Assembly (NCBI GenBank): GCA_017533785.1
Contig: JAFWII010000019.1
Span: 1-64,000, forward strand
Direction: 5' to 3'
Length of the DNA: 64,000 bases
Source of the DNA: Erysipelotrichaceae bacterium
GTDB taxonomy: Bacteria; Bacillota_I; Bacilli_A; Erysipelotrichales; Erysipelotrichaceae
Shown here: positions 8,578 to 18,076 of the stretch, in pieces
Numbering within the stretch: position 1 is the first letter of the stretch
Layout of the letters: each line of letters opens with the position of its first letter
Position numbers and translations under genes: made by a program
Notes under the pieces: generated by a model
What the model saw: only the letters and a program-made list of their open reading frames with translations
What the model was told of the DNA's origin: nothing
The model's database searches: none

Positions 8578-8612
8578 AAAAGCCTGTTTTTATCGTATAA
8601 AACAGGCTTTTT
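8578..8612 (-). terminator. ssrA terminator
   Basis: Long hairpin with arms AAAAAGCCTGTTTT and its complement around a short loop, then T-run on the minus strand. It begins 10 nt past the CCA end of the tmRNA. Confidence 0.85.
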
Positions 8613-8621
8613 GCATACCCT

Positions 8622-8972
8622 TGGTGGAGATGAGGGGAGTCGAACCCCTGTCCAGAAAAAGCCCCACATCGCAATTTCTACAGTTTATTCCGAATTTGTT
8701 TTAAGACGGATCTTATAGCCCGGACTGCCAGGACCCGAATCTGCCTTTTCGGTTTTCGGATGGTAAGAGGAAGGCTAACTTACTTCACCTAACTTGTGTT
8801 TACTCTGCAGCTGCTACAAGTTTTACAACTGCAGGCTTGCCACGTCTATAGCGACGTAATTTAGGCAAATGCTAATTCTGTATTGTTAGCGTTTATTTTA
8901 CTTTGATGATTAGGTCATCACTCCACTGCCGTTGCGATCCAGCATAATCCTGTCGAGACCAAATACATCCCC
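8622..8972 (-). ncRNA. ssrA: Transfer-messenger RNA (tmRNA)
   Basis: Rescues stalled ribosomes with SmpB. The 3' end on the minus strand reads GGTTCGACTCCCC, acceptor CATCTCC, then ACCA; the 5' end GGGGATG pairs with it in seven base pairs (one G-U). The 5' part has TTGGTCTCGACAGG, typical of tmRNA. The tag frame runs from a GCT resume codon at 8890 to TAA at 8861, encoding ANNTELAFA. With the tRNA-borne alanine the tag is A-ANNTELAFA, ending in AFA rather than the usual LAA. smpB lies directly upstream in the same direction. Confidence 0.95.
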
Positions 8973-9006
8973 AGGAACTAAACTTTAAATCGTTTTGTTT
9001 CCGTTG

Positions 9007-9456
9007 TCAATAACGCCGCATCGCCTTCTCTGCTTCTCTCTTCATAGTGCGGACTTTAGATGCTTCGCGTTTATCGTAGAGGTTTTTGCCTTTCGCAAGG
9101 GCGATCTCGAGTTTCGCCAGTCCGGAACTCAGATACAGTCTTAACGGAATGACTGTATAACCGTCCAGTTTGGATTTGGAGAACAGTTTAACGATCTCCC
9201 TGCGGTGGAGAAGAAGTTTGCGGTCCCGGTCTGCATCGTGATTGTTATAGGTGCCGAAGGTATAGACCGCGATATGAAGCCCTTTGATCCAGGCTTCCCC
9301 GTTGCTGAAGGAGATATAGGCGTCCTGAAAAGACGCTTTGCCGTTACGTAGAGACTTGATCTCCGTCCCCTGAAGGACCAGTCCTGCTTCATACGTATCC
9401 TCGATGAAATAATCGTGGTACGCTTTTTTATTTCTTGCGATCTCTTTCACTGCCAT
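9007..9456 (-). CDS. smpB: SsrA-binding protein SmpB (149 aa)
   Basis: Binds tmRNA and carries it to stalled ribosomes. Family hallmarks are all present: ARNKKAYHDYFIEDTYEAGLVLQGTEIKSLR at the N-terminus, the DAYISFSNGEAWIKG strand, and the basic C-terminal tail ending in a Lys/Arg-rich helix (KVRTMKREAEKAMRRY). Length is normal. It follows rnr by 3 nt and precedes ssrA by 34 nt, so the RNA and its partner protein are adjacent and probably co-transcribed. Confidence 0.97.
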   Translation of the reverse strand: MAVKEIARNKKAYHDYFIEDTYEAGLVLQGTEIKSLRNGKASFQDAYISFSNGEAWIKGLHIAVYTFGTYNNHDADRDRKLLLHRREIVKLFSKSKLDGYTVIPLRLYLSSGLAKLEIALAKGKNLYDKREASKVRTMKREAEKAMRRY

Positions 9457-9459
9457 ATG

Positions 9460-11436
9460 CTAATTATACCCCTTTCTCAGAGGAGATACTTCAATTCTTT
9501 TGTGATGCCAGTCGATACCGTTGATGTAGACGCGGAGACTGTCGCCCAGCTTGCAGGAGGCCTGTTCGGCTGCGGTGTCGAGATACATGAATACCTCGAT
9601 CCCGTTTTTCAGGGAGAGATACAGTCCGAAAGGCTGAACGGAAGTAACGACCGCAGTCACTCGCCGGCCGATCCGGCTTTCCGCGTAGACACAGGCGGCG
9701 ACTTTATCCGCTTCACGCTCGATCTTAACTGCATCGATCTCTTTCTGGTTGACCTGCGCGGCGATGTCTTTCAACTGTCTCTCGTCTTTGAACTGCTCAT
9801 CGCGGAAGAAGTGACGGTGCAGCGCTCTGTGAACGAGCAGATCCGGATAACGGCGGATCGGAGAAGTGAAATGACAGTAGTTTTCCAGTGCCAGCGCATA
9901 ATGCCCTTTACTCTCGGGAGCATATTTCGCCTTTGCCTGGGCACGCAGCAGCAGAGTATACAGATAATCGCAGCCTTCTTTATCTTCCAGGAACTTCAGC
10001 GCGTTCAGGATCTGCTCGCGCTCTGTCTCCCCTTCCCGCAGACAGCCGACCGCTTCCGCTTCAGTGAAGAATTCCTCCAGCTTCGCAAGATCCGGGGATC
10101 CGTGATTCCGCGAGAAGTGCTCGATGCCTTTTTCAGTAAGCAGTTCATCAACACAGCAGTTCGCTTCGATCATGAAACTCTCGATCAGGCGTTCCGCGGC
10201 ACCTCTTTCGCGCGGAGCGACATCCGTCACCTGGTCCTCCTCGACTGTAAATACGAGTTCCTGTTCCGGAAGAACGAATCTTCCGCTCTCAGATGCATGC
10301 AGTTGGATCTTTGCAGCCAGCTTCGCCGCATCCTTCAGCATCGTCTCGAGTTCTTCTTCGAAATGCTCTTCCCCTTCCAACATCGCGTTGACACCGCTGT
10401 AGGTCAGACGTTTCTTTGAACAGATCAGGCTCGGATAGATAGAATAGTTTTTTCTTCTTCCTTTTGCGTCATAAGCGACCTCGCAGGTCACGGCTGCCTT
10501 TGTTTCATTGGGGAGCAGCGAGCAGAGATCGTTGCTGAGGATCTCCGGCAGCATCGGATAAACGCGATCCGGAAGATAGACTGAGGTGCCGCGGTTCAGC
10601 GCTTCGCGGTCGATCGGCGTTCCCTCCTTAACGTAAAAGGAAACATCGGCAATATGCACGAAAAGCGTAAATCCGTTCGTTTCTCTTCTGACGAAGATCC
10701 CGTCGTCGTAATCCCTGGCATCGTCTCCGTCGATCGTAACACATAACTGATCGCTGAGATCTTTCCTTCCCTGCGGCAGTGTTCTCTGCACTTCCTGCCT
10801 GCGCACGTCTTCCGGGAACCCTTTGTAAAGATGCGCTTTATAGGCAAGCGAGTCCAGCTCGCCGCTCAGAGTACAGGCGGTCCCGAGATCCGCTTCGATC
10901 TTCAACTGTTTCTTTGTGTGGTCCAGGATCCGGCAGCCGAAAACACGGCCGTCCTTTTTCCGGTATTCCCGCTCATTTACGATCGTAAAGTCTTCCGGCA
11001 GGATCTCGTCTGTCGTATAGTACCAGCGGTTGAAACGTTTGCGCTGGGTAACGACAGCATTAGTCAAGCGGTGTTTCAGGATCTGGTAGACTTTTCCGCT
11101 CACAGGATCGTAGCGGACCAGATCGTTCGGATAGAGAACGAAGCGGTCGCTGTTGATACCTTCCGTTTCCGGGAGACCTTCTTCTTCCGGCACGATATAA
11201 AAAGTGCGGTTATGCCGGAAGCCGACTGTCCCCAGACGATAGCGGGAACTGAGGGCAAGATACTTGTTTGAGGTCAGGAAGACCACTCCTTCTTCACGCA
11301 GTTCCTCTACTGCCTCGTTATAGGAGCGGATCTCGGAACCCGGCAACGCCAAAACCTGCAGAAGTTTTTCTTCGCTCATCGGATGACGCTGATTTTTAAG
11401 GGCTTCGAGTATTCTTTCTTTCATTTCGCTTACCAT
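9460..11436 (-). CDS. rnr: Ribonuclease R (658 aa)
   Basis: 3'-5' exoribonuclease that degrades structured RNA and works with tmRNA on nonstop mRNA. Order of domains: N-terminal winged helix (about 1-60), cold-shock/OB domains, the RNB catalytic core with TIDGDDARDYDDG (metal-binding aspartates) and the FTSPIRRYPDLLVHRALH segment, and a C-terminal S1 domain (TAVVTSVQPFGLYLSLKNG). Slightly shorter than E. coli RNase R because the basic tail is missing. ATGs at 11436 and 11424 are both possible. A hairpin separates it from secG. Confidence 0.95.
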   Translation of the reverse strand: MVSEMKERILEALKNQRHPMSEEKLLQVLALPGSEIRSYNEAVEELREEGVVFLTSNKYLALSSRYRLGTVGFRHNRTFYIVPEEEGLPETEGINSDRFVLYPNDLVRYDPVSGKVYQILKHRLTNAVVTQRKRFNRWYYTTDEILPEDFTIVNEREYRKKDGRVFGCRILDHTKKQLKIEADLGTACTLSGELDSLAYKAHLYKGFPEDVRRQEVQRTLPQGRKDLSDQLCVTIDGDDARDYDDGIFVRRETNGFTLFVHIADVSFYVKEGTPIDREALNRGTSVYLPDRVYPMLPEILSNDLCSLLPNETKAAVTCEVAYDAKGRRKNYSIYPSLICSKKRLTYSGVNAMLEGEEHFEEELETMLKDAAKLAAKIQLHASESGRFVLPEQELVFTVEEDQVTDVAPRERGAAERLIESFMIEANCCVDELLTEKGIEHFSRNHGSPDLAKLEEFFTEAEAVGCLREGETEREQILNALKFLEDKEGCDYLYTLLLRAQAKAKYAPESKGHYALALENYCHFTSPIRRYPDLLVHRALHRHFFRDEQFKDERQLKDIAAQVNQKEIDAVKIEREADKVAACVYAESRIGRRVTAVVTSVQPFGLYLSLKNGIEVFMYLDTAAEQASCKLGDSLRVYINGIDWHHKRIEVSPLRKGYN

Positions 11437-11437
11437 T

Positions 11438-11457
11438 TAAAAAAGGGCGCCTGCCCT
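11438..11457 (-). terminator. Hairpin between secG and rnr
   Basis: Minus-strand AAGGGC-AGGC-GCCCTT followed by T6 overlaps the secG stop and ends just before the rnr ATG. It can act as a terminator or attenuator within the operon. Confidence 0.7.
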
Positions 11458-11675
11458 TAGTCGATAATGCGGATGATGATGACCAGCGCAAAGAAGAGCA
11501 CGCCGGCGACCAATGTAGCCCGGGAGATCACTTTCTCCGCACCTCTTTCCTTGATGTTCTGGAATAATCCAAGATCGCCGGAACCGGTGAAGGCGCTGAG
11601 TCCTTCGGTCTTTCCGCTCTGAAGCAGGGATAACAATATCAATACGATCGCAACGATTAATAATAAAACTTTCAT
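11457..11675 (-). CDS. secG: Preprotein translocase subunit SecG (72 aa)
   Basis: Small subunit of the SecYEG channel. Two membrane segments (about residues 1-19 and 52-70) flank a Gly/Ser-rich cytoplasmic loop with LLQSGKTEGLSAFTGSGD, the SecG signature. A GGAG site precedes the ATG. The order secG-rnr-smpB-ssrA is widespread in Bacillota. Confidence 0.95.
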   Translation of the reverse strand: MKVLLLIVAIVLILLSLLQSGKTEGLSAFTGSGDLGLFQNIKERGAEKVISRATLVAGVLFFALVIIIRIID

Positions 11676-11746
11676 ATTCTTCTCCTGAATGCTATATCAT
11701 TCTAGTATTTTTGTCTGTTGAAGTCAATTCTCTGTTTCCCGGTCGG

Positions 11747-13891
11747 TTATTTTCCTTTGACAAAGAAGCTCAGAGCCAGATAGAGACAACCGTTATAACC
11801 GATCGCGACTTCCGAAGTCGCATAGTTATCGCTGTTGTCGATGTATCTCTTGCCGACCGGTGTATCCTCGCTCAGACGCAGACCTTCAGTCCATTCCGTC
11901 AGATACTGGGCTACGCCGCCGACCATCGCGCCACGGATCGTGTCGCCGCTGATCATGGCGATACGGTGATGGATGTGCTGCGGATACGCGTCACCATATC
12001 CGGTAACAAAGGTGCTGCGGAAAGTGTTTTCCCCAAGCAGATAGTTCAGCTCGTGGGAAGCATACATTCTGTAGCGTTCCTTTCCGGTAAAGTGCCAGGC
12101 GCTTTCCTGAATAAAGATGCGGTCGCAGATGATCTGGTTCGATCCCCAGTTGAAACTGCGCAGCGGACAGGGATAATTGTTTTCCGCTAGGAATGAGATA
12201 TCGTTCTCCGCTTCGCTGATCAGCTCATTGAGCAGCTGCTCGCGGAACGAATCTCCCGGCTGAAGCGCCTCGATGAAGACAAAGCGACCATAGTCATACA
12301 GGTCATTCGTTGCCATACTGCTGAAAGAGCTGTTCTCGTAAACATTCTTTCCGGCATCATAGTATGCCTTTTTTCCGGTCAGAAGATACAGGGAAGCAAA
12401 CGCGAACAGACGTTCGTCGCTCTCATCCTGATCTGTATAGTCTCCGGTAGCGAACTCGCTCGGATTGGAATACGGCGCATCCGGACCGTGACCAAGCAGA
12501 AATTCGCCGCTCAGTTCCGCAGCTGCCGCAAGCTTCTCGGAATAAGCCGGATCATATTCGGCAAAAGCCAGAGAACCCAGGGCTGCGGCGCCGGCAAAAC
12601 CGGCAGTCGTCAGCGTCCAGGGAGCCAGTGCATACAGATTTTCCTTATCCTCTTCCGGACGGATCAGTCCGGCAAACAGCTTTGTAGTGACCTTATTGTA
12701 GACAGGACCGCCGGGAGTCTGCATCTTCAGCATCCAGTCGAGCCCCCAGCGAAGTTCATCGAGAACGTCCGGGATGCCGTTTCCGGCTTCCAGGGAAGCG
12801 TCGTCGATCGTTTCACGGTTGATCAGATAGCTCAGCAGAAGCGGTGCTGCCGCTTTGACACTGGTCTGCATATAGCGCCCGTAGTCGCCGGCATCGTGCC
12901 AGCCTCCGGATACGTCCACATACTCTTCCAGATGGACCGTTCGGTTCGCCTCGGCAGTATGACAGGCTTCATGCCCGTAGATCCCGCCGAAATCCTCCGG
13001 CAGATCGCAGCCGCAGCGCTGCAGGGTGATGAAACGGAGAACGTCCTTATACAGGGAACGGTAGGGATCGCTGCTGATCGTAAAAGTGTAGGAGCCGACA
13101 CCGGTCTCGGACATCACATAATAGATGCCTTCCTCCTTAAGAGCGGAGAAGTCACCGATGTAGTTGTATTCGCCGTAACGCTGATCTTCTCTTCCGTTGC
13201 CGACGATGCCGTAGAATACCGGCTGGTCATCCTTGGCATTGATGACCGCGAAATAGTTTCCCGGATCGGAACTGAAAACAGCGGACTTAAAACTGTTCGG
13301 AACATAGCCGAGCTGATTTACGGCTGCCCCTGTATTAAGATTCGAACGGCGGAAAAGGATGCTGTCGAGATGTACGGCTGAAGTCGTTCCGTCCGCGAAA
13401 TAGACGTTTAGGAAAACATCATAGACATCCGAACCGTAATTGTCGAACTTCATCTCAATGTCTTTTGCTTCGCTGTTCAGGGACACGTCCTTCGAGACCA
13501 GCACTTCCCCTTCGGTCTCAAGGGCAATCCGGACTGCCGTATCGGCATCCGCAGATGCATTCATGGTCAGAGTATAGGTGTTGCCGTCTTTGAGATAAAG
13601 GTTGTTCTTGGAAAGGACCGCTTCATGACAGTCGTTCAGATGAACGGTCTTCTTTTCGACGTTCTGTTCGAGAGAGATCCCGCTGCCGTTGCAGGCCCAG
13701 TTGTTGTTCTGCTGGATCGGGTAAACGAAAGGTTCCTCCGCCTTTTCCGGCTGCTGGGACGGCTGAGGATCTTCCGGATCATCTTTTGTATATGGTTCAG
13801 TTTCCTTGCTCGGCTGCGGTTCCTCTGACGGAACATTCGCGGAAGTGCATCCGCACAGCAGAACGAGCAGGATCAATATCAGTTTGCGCAT
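11747..13891 (-). CDS. Glycoside hydrolase family 9 lipoprotein, endoglucanase-like (714 aa)
   Basis: Surface-anchored beta-glucanase. Signal peptide with lipobox LLCGC at the N-terminus, then a Glu/Pro/Ser linker. The next part, to about residue 290, fits a carbohydrate-binding fold and the Ig-like CelD_N domain (GYVPNSFKSAVFSSDP). The GH9 core follows with GGWHDAGDYGRYM (nucleophile-activating and base aspartates, near residue 330), FVTGYGDAYPQHIHHR, and near the C-terminus DNYATSEVAIGYN, where Glu694 is the expected acid. No dockerin. Substrate likely cellulose, mixed-linkage glucan or xyloglucan. Confidence 0.88.
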   Translation of the reverse strand: MRKLILILLVLLCGCTSANVPSEEPQPSKETEPYTKDDPEDPQPSQQPEKAEEPFVYPIQQNNNWACNGSGISLEQNVEKKTVHLNDCHEAVLSKNNLYLKDGNTYTLTMNASADADTAVRIALETEGEVLVSKDVSLNSEAKDIEMKFDNYGSDVYDVFLNVYFADGTTSAVHLDSILFRRSNLNTGAAVNQLGYVPNSFKSAVFSSDPGNYFAVINAKDDQPVFYGIVGNGREDQRYGEYNYIGDFSALKEEGIYYVMSETGVGSYTFTISSDPYRSLYKDVLRFITLQRCGCDLPEDFGGIYGHEACHTAEANRTVHLEEYVDVSGGWHDAGDYGRYMQTSVKAAAPLLLSYLINRETIDDASLEAGNGIPDVLDELRWGLDWMLKMQTPGGPVYNKVTTKLFAGLIRPEEDKENLYALAPWTLTTAGFAGAAALGSLAFAEYDPAYSEKLAAAAELSGEFLLGHGPDAPYSNPSEFATGDYTDQDESDERLFAFASLYLLTGKKAYYDAGKNVYENSSFSSMATNDLYDYGRFVFIEALQPGDSFREQLLNELISEAENDISFLAENNYPCPLRSFNWGSNQIICDRIFIQESAWHFTGKERYRMYASHELNYLLGENTFRSTFVTGYGDAYPQHIHHRIAMISGDTIRGAMVGGVAQYLTEWTEGLRLSEDTPVGKRYIDNSDNYATSEVAIGYNGCLYLALSFFVKGK

Positions 13892-13960
13892 AGGTATATT
13901 TTATGAAAGATGGGGTCGTTGTTCAAGCATCCGATGATTTTGTAAACGCTTCAGCCAACG

Positions 13961-13983
13961 AAAGCAGCTCCGCCCGGAGCTGC
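13961..13983 (-). terminator. Terminator of the PASTA/ABC operon
   Basis: GCAGCTCC/GGAGCTGC hairpin with a 4-nt loop, followed on the minus strand by TTTCGTT, 30 bp past the ATPase stop. Confidence 0.65.
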
Positions 13984-14012
13984 TGTAATTGAATGATGAT
14001 GGATACGAATCC

Positions 14013-14687
14013 TTAAATATCCTGCAGAATGCCGTCCTTGAGCAGAACACGCTGGTCCGACATTTCAGAGACCGTATCTGAATGGGTGACGACGATGACA
14101 GTCTTGCCATACTCGTGCGACAGTTCTTTGAAGACATTGATGATCTCCTTTTCGGTCGCAGTATCGAGGTTTCCGGTCGGCTCGTCAGCGAAGATCAGAT
14201 TGACGTTGGATGCCAGAGAACGGGCGATCGCCACACGCTGCTGCTCACCGCCGGAGAGCTGGTTGACCATACGGTTTGCCTTGGTCTCGACGATACCGAA
14301 TTTGGCAAGCAGCGCATAGGCGACCTGTTTGCGGTCGTTCGGCAGTTTGTTGTCGGTCTCGCTCATCGCCAGCATGACATTCTCATGTGCGGTCAGATAG
14401 GAGATCAGGTTGTACTGCTGGAAGACGATCGAAATATCGTTGCGGCGGTACTTGTGCAAACCGATCTCTTTCACGTTCCTGCCTTCAAAATAGATGTTTC
14501 CGCTTTTAGGCTCATCCAGACCGGCGATCAGGGAAAGCAGAGTCGTTTTACCGGAACCGGAGGGACCGAGGATCGTGTAGAATTTTCCTGCTTCAAAGGT
14601 GTAGGAGAGATCCTTGAGGATGCTTCTCTCGTAGCCACCGTCGATATAGGAGTAATTGATATTTTCCAAACGTAAGATTTCTGCCAT
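14013..14687 (-). CDS. ABC transporter ATP-binding protein, MacB/LolD type (224 aa)
   Basis: ATPase of a MacB/FtsX-type transporter. Walker A GPSGSGKTT (41-49), Q-loop IVFQQYNLI, signature LSGGEQQRVAIARSL, Walker B LIFADEPTGNLD, and H-loop VIVVTHSD are intact. Such ATPases drive mechanotransmission or lipoprotein/peptide export rather than uptake. It starts 8 nt after the permease stop and closes the operon with the PASTA protein. Confidence 0.95.
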   Translation of the reverse strand: MAEILRLENINYSYIDGGYERSILKDLSYTFEAGKFYTILGPSGSGKTTLLSLIAGLDEPKSGNIYFEGRNVKEIGLHKYRRNDISIVFQQYNLISYLTAHENVMLAMSETDNKLPNDRKQVAYALLAKFGIVETKANRMVNQLSGGEQQRVAIARSLASNVNLIFADEPTGNLDTATEKEIINVFKELSHEYGKTVIVVTHSDTVSEMSDQRVLLKDGILQDI

Positions 14688-14695
14688 AAGTCCTC

Positions 14696-16303
14696 CTAGT
14701 TCTGATTCATCAGGATGCGTTTCGGGTTGAAGCGCATGATCATCATGGACGGAATGATCGTGGATACCAGGACGATGCCCAGACCGACGACATAGATCTC
14801 GGCAATGATGACCGGGGAAACGGAGACATTGTATTCGCTGACCAGATCATCCAGGGTGACATCGGAACTGTAATCCGTGTCCCAGACGTTGTTGTAGTCG
14901 TAGTAATCATAGTCTTCGCCTTCATTGATACCGGAACTTGCGATCTGATAATCCAGAACGGTCTGACCGACTTTGTTGGCGATCATGGAACCGGAAACAA
15001 TCGATAAAGTGAAACCGAGGATCGCAACAATCGCGAGCTCGATGAAGAACTGGGCAACGATCTTCGCTTTGGAAGCGCCGATCGAGAGCAGGACACCGAT
15101 CTCATATTCACGGTTCTTCAGTGTCAGCGCGGTCACCAGTGTGATGATGACGACAGCATTGATAACGACGAGCCAGACGATGAATTTTGCGTAGAGGCTC
15201 AGAGTATCAAGCGGCTTGGAAAGGCGCTGGAATTCTTCGTTGTTGGCGTTGAGGGAGAAGAACTGACCGACCTTGTCACTGTATTCCTCGACAAAACCAT
15301 CGACTTCCAGCGGATCGTTCAGCAGCAGCGTGACATCGTTCAGATACAGGACGTCTTCTTCGGTCGGACGGTTGTCCGGGATCTGATAGTATTCTTCTTC
15401 CGGATTGTTCTCAGCCCAGTAATCAAACTGCTTCTGTGCAATCGACAGACGCATATCATCAAACGCCGTATTCGGGATCAGCATCATATTGTCCGGGTTC
15501 TCATAAGGTGAAGCATAGTCATAGTTTGGGGAATCCGGAAGCAGAGGGGTGTTGTGTTCAAAGATGCCGATGATCTCAAATTCCCGGCTGACATCCTCGA
15601 TCGTGATACCGTAATTGCCTAAATAGGTCTCAATATCGGTCGGACTCTGCAGCATAAGCGTGATCGTATCGCCGATACGAAGGTTGTTGTGATCGGCAAG
15701 CGCACGGGTCACCAGTACGACCGGTCGCGCATTGTCCAGATCATCCTGCGTATAGAAACGTCCTTCGCTGATCGTGTATCCGCCGTCGGCGAATTCGATC
15801 ATGTCCGGAAAGTAGTTTCCTTTCATCAGGAAATTCGGTTCAACATACTCAACACAGGTCTGCTCGCCTGTCGCGTCATCGTAATAGCAGGACGTTCCGC
15901 CTCCGCGGTTTTCTTCTGCCTGATTGCCGAGATGAACGAAATCAAGTTCCTCGTTTGCGTAGACCGTGTTGATGGAAACGGCATTCGCGGTCCGTACGCG
16001 CTCGTCCTTCAGCATTTCCTGTACATCGGTGATGCTGATACGCGGGTAATTGTTATAGAATTCCTGGATCTTGTCTTCGTCCTCAAGTTCCTGAACATAC
16101 TTATCGATCTTGCGCCAGTCAGTCGAATAGGTAACGACAGCACGCATTTTCTGTCTTGTCAGGATCTTGGCACTCTGTGAGGCCTGCGAAACGCCCAGAC
16201 CAATGATGACGAAGTTTCCGATCACGAAGAACGTGATCAGAAGCAGGATCGACTTGGTCTTCCGGCGAGTAATATTCTTTATCGCACGCTGAAAGAAATT
16301 CAT
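14696..16303 (-). CDS. FtsX-like ABC permease (535 aa)
   Basis: Membrane partner of the downstream ATPase. One N-terminal membrane segment (about 18-40) is followed by a large extracellular MacB-like domain, then three C-terminal membrane segments, with the FtsX core LTLKNREYEIGVLLSIGASKAKIVAQFF between them. An unusually acidic Tyr/Asp-rich stretch (EGEDYDYYDYNNVWDTDYSSD) lies in the last extracellular loop. The domain also has two Cys in a short loop (SCYYDDATGEQTCVEY). Substrate unknown. Confidence 0.92.
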   Translation of the reverse strand: MNFFQRAIKNITRRKTKSILLLITFFVIGNFVIIGLGVSQASQSAKILTRQKMRAVVTYSTDWRKIDKYVQELEDEDKIQEFYNNYPRISITDVQEMLKDERVRTANAVSINTVYANEELDFVHLGNQAEENRGGGTSCYYDDATGEQTCVEYVEPNFLMKGNYFPDMIEFADGGYTISEGRFYTQDDLDNARPVVLVTRALADHNNLRIGDTITLMLQSPTDIETYLGNYGITIEDVSREFEIIGIFEHNTPLLPDSPNYDYASPYENPDNMMLIPNTAFDDMRLSIAQKQFDYWAENNPEEEYYQIPDNRPTEEDVLYLNDVTLLLNDPLEVDGFVEEYSDKVGQFFSLNANNEEFQRLSKPLDTLSLYAKFIVWLVVINAVVIITLVTALTLKNREYEIGVLLSIGASKAKIVAQFFIELAIVAILGFTLSIVSGSMIANKVGQTVLDYQIASSGINEGEDYDYYDYNNVWDTDYSSDVTLDDLVSEYNVSVSPVIIAEIYVVGLGIVLVSTIIPSMMIMRFNPKRILMNQN

Positions 16304-16324
16304 GTGTTCTCTTCCTCCTTTTGC

Positions 16325-18028
16325 TTATTTATATGGAACGATCTTATATGTCTGATCGGTATAGGCGATCATACCTTCAAGATCCATATCATCGCTGGTA
16401 ACGATCTTTGCGCTGTCAGTGAGCGCAACTTCATCCGGATTACGCTCATAGCTGATGCCGTGACTGTCCAGCTCCTGTTCCAGCTCCTGTGCCGTGCCCT
16501 TGGTCTTGCTGAGTTTGACAGAAGTATCCGGCGTCGGTTCCGGTTCCGGAGAAGGCTCGGGCGGTGCCTGGGTCAGAACGATCTTATACTCTTTGTCTTC
16601 ATAGATCTTTCCGTCCGTGACCGCGCTGCCGTCCGCATTGACGACTTTTGCGTAATAACTGTAGTATTCCGTCTTGATATTTGAATCAAGTTTGAAAGTG
16701 GCTTTCCCGCTGAGTTCACTCATCAGGTCAGACACGGTCCCTTCGGTCGAAATGGAGTATACTTTGCCTTTCGAGATCACGACATCAAAACGCGCGTCCA
16801 GCGGCAGCGGACCTTCGCAGGCATATACCTGATTGTTGCTGTAGCCGGTGCACTCCGCAGAAATGATCCTTCCTCTTTCGAATTCTTCGGAATAGATCTC
16901 GTTGCCGGAAGTCCAGTTCGCCGCAAAGGCATCGATGCCAAGACCACGCAGGTCGTTCAGTTTATCGACCAGACGCTGATAATCGCCGCCGACAAGGACG
17001 ATTCCTACATCATCCGCATAGAACGTGCTACCGAGGTTGACGACGACTTCCATTTCCGCAAGCTCGCTTTCGGAGACCATCGTTCCGGCGCGGATGCTCT
17101 GGGAAACGATGTGATGCGTCGTGCTCGAATAGCGTTCCTTCCGATTGACCGGATGCTTGGACAGCCATTCCTCAGACTGGACTTTCGTCATCGTTGTCAG
17201 ATTCGGGACAGTGATGCCCTTTCCCTTGGAAATGTAGATCGTGACTGTGTCTGTCGACTTCATGGTCTGATCTTTCTTCGGATTCTGATCGTAGACTGTG
17301 CCTGCCATCTTGTCGTTGTTAAACGCTTCGACGACTTCCAGTTTGACCTTATTTGTCTTCGCCCAGGTCTCCGCCTGCTCCCGGCTGGTGAATTCCGGAA
17401 CAGTGACGGTGCCGGCAGGCTGCGGGCCCTTGGAGATCGAGATGTTCATCGCGCTGCCGCGTGTGAACTCGTCAGGATCGGTCCCTTTCATATCAAAGGA
17501 GATGACATTTCCTTCCGGAACATCCTCGCTGTAGGTAGTCGTGATCCGGATCTTCTGCATCTTGTTGTCGCGGATCCAGCTGTCGATCTCAGCACGGTTC
17601 ATTGAAGCGATGTCCGGCACACGGACCTTTTCATCCGGATCGGCGCCCTTGGAAACGATAAAGGTGACTTTTACGTTGTTCTTTACCTTTGTCCCTTCCT
17701 TGACGCTCTGCTCGATGATGACCCCTTCGTCATAATCGAAATTGTATTCGCCCTTCATGACGATGCCCTGGGCATCGATCTGCTGCTGACGGACCCAGAT
17801 CCCGACTTCGCTTTCTTTCTGGCCGACGAAATTCGGCATTACGATCTTCGGGCGGAAAAATAAAAAGTATACCACGGCGGCGATCGCTGCAAGAGCTACT
17901 GCGCCGATCACGATCCCTTTTACCGGAATCGGTCTGTTCGGCTTCTGAACAGGAACTCTTTCCTCCTCTTTGAAGCTGTCCGGTTTATTTTCAGTGGAAA
18001 ACTGGCTCAGGAAATCTTTTTCGCTCAT
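16325..18028 (-). CDS. Membrane-anchored PASTA-domain protein without kinase (567 aa)
   Basis: Cell-wall sensing protein. A 36-residue cytoplasmic head, one membrane segment (about 38-58), then a chain of PASTA repeats beginning at MPNFVGQKESEV, VRVPDIASMNRAEI, VTVPEFTSREQAE and ITVPNLTTMTKVQSE, followed by less regular repeats and a Pro/Glu linker (PPEPSPEPEPTPD). PASTA units normally bind muropeptides at the outside of PrkC/PknB-type kinases or PBPs, but no kinase or transpeptidase domain is present. It is the first gene of an operon with an FtsX-type transporter, so it may couple wall state to transport. Confidence 0.9.
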   Translation of the reverse strand: MSEKDFLSQFSTENKPDSFKEEERVPVQKPNRPIPVKGIVIGAVALAAIAAVVYFLFFRPKIVMPNFVGQKESEVGIWVRQQQIDAQGIVMKGEYNFDYDEGVIIEQSVKEGTKVKNNVKVTFIVSKGADPDEKVRVPDIASMNRAEIDSWIRDNKMQKIRITTTYSEDVPEGNVISFDMKGTDPDEFTRGSAMNISISKGPQPAGTVTVPEFTSREQAETWAKTNKVKLEVVEAFNNDKMAGTVYDQNPKKDQTMKSTDTVTIYISKGKGITVPNLTTMTKVQSEEWLSKHPVNRKERYSSTTHHIVSQSIRAGTMVSESELAEMEVVVNLGSTFYADDVGIVLVGGDYQRLVDKLNDLRGLGIDAFAANWTSGNEIYSEEFERGRIISAECTGYSNNQVYACEGPLPLDARFDVVISKGKVYSISTEGTVSDLMSELSGKATFKLDSNIKTEYYSYYAKVVNADGSAVTDGKIYEDKEYKIVLTQAPPEPSPEPEPTPDTSVKLSKTKGTAQELEQELDSHGISYERNPDEVALTDSAKIVTSDDMDLEGMIAYTDQTYKIVPYK

Positions 18029-18054
18029 ATCTTCACCTCTTCACCTCTTCCAAA

Positions 18055-18072
18055 ATCTGTACTATCTGTACT
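18055..18072. repeat. Tandem 9-bp repeat at the PASTA-operon transcription start
   Basis: ATCTGTACT occurs twice in a row on the plus strand (18055-18063, 18064-18072), just downstream of the -10 box and over the expected transcription start. A regulatory site is possible. Confidence 0.5.
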
Positions 18073-18076
18073 AATC

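Noticed and set aside
8521-8640. Duplicate of the tmRNA 3' end as an att site
   Set aside because: GGGTTCGAGT at 8523 resembles a T-arm, but it is on the opposite strand and lacks the rest; no direct repeat of the tmRNA end was found on the far side of the AT-rich block.
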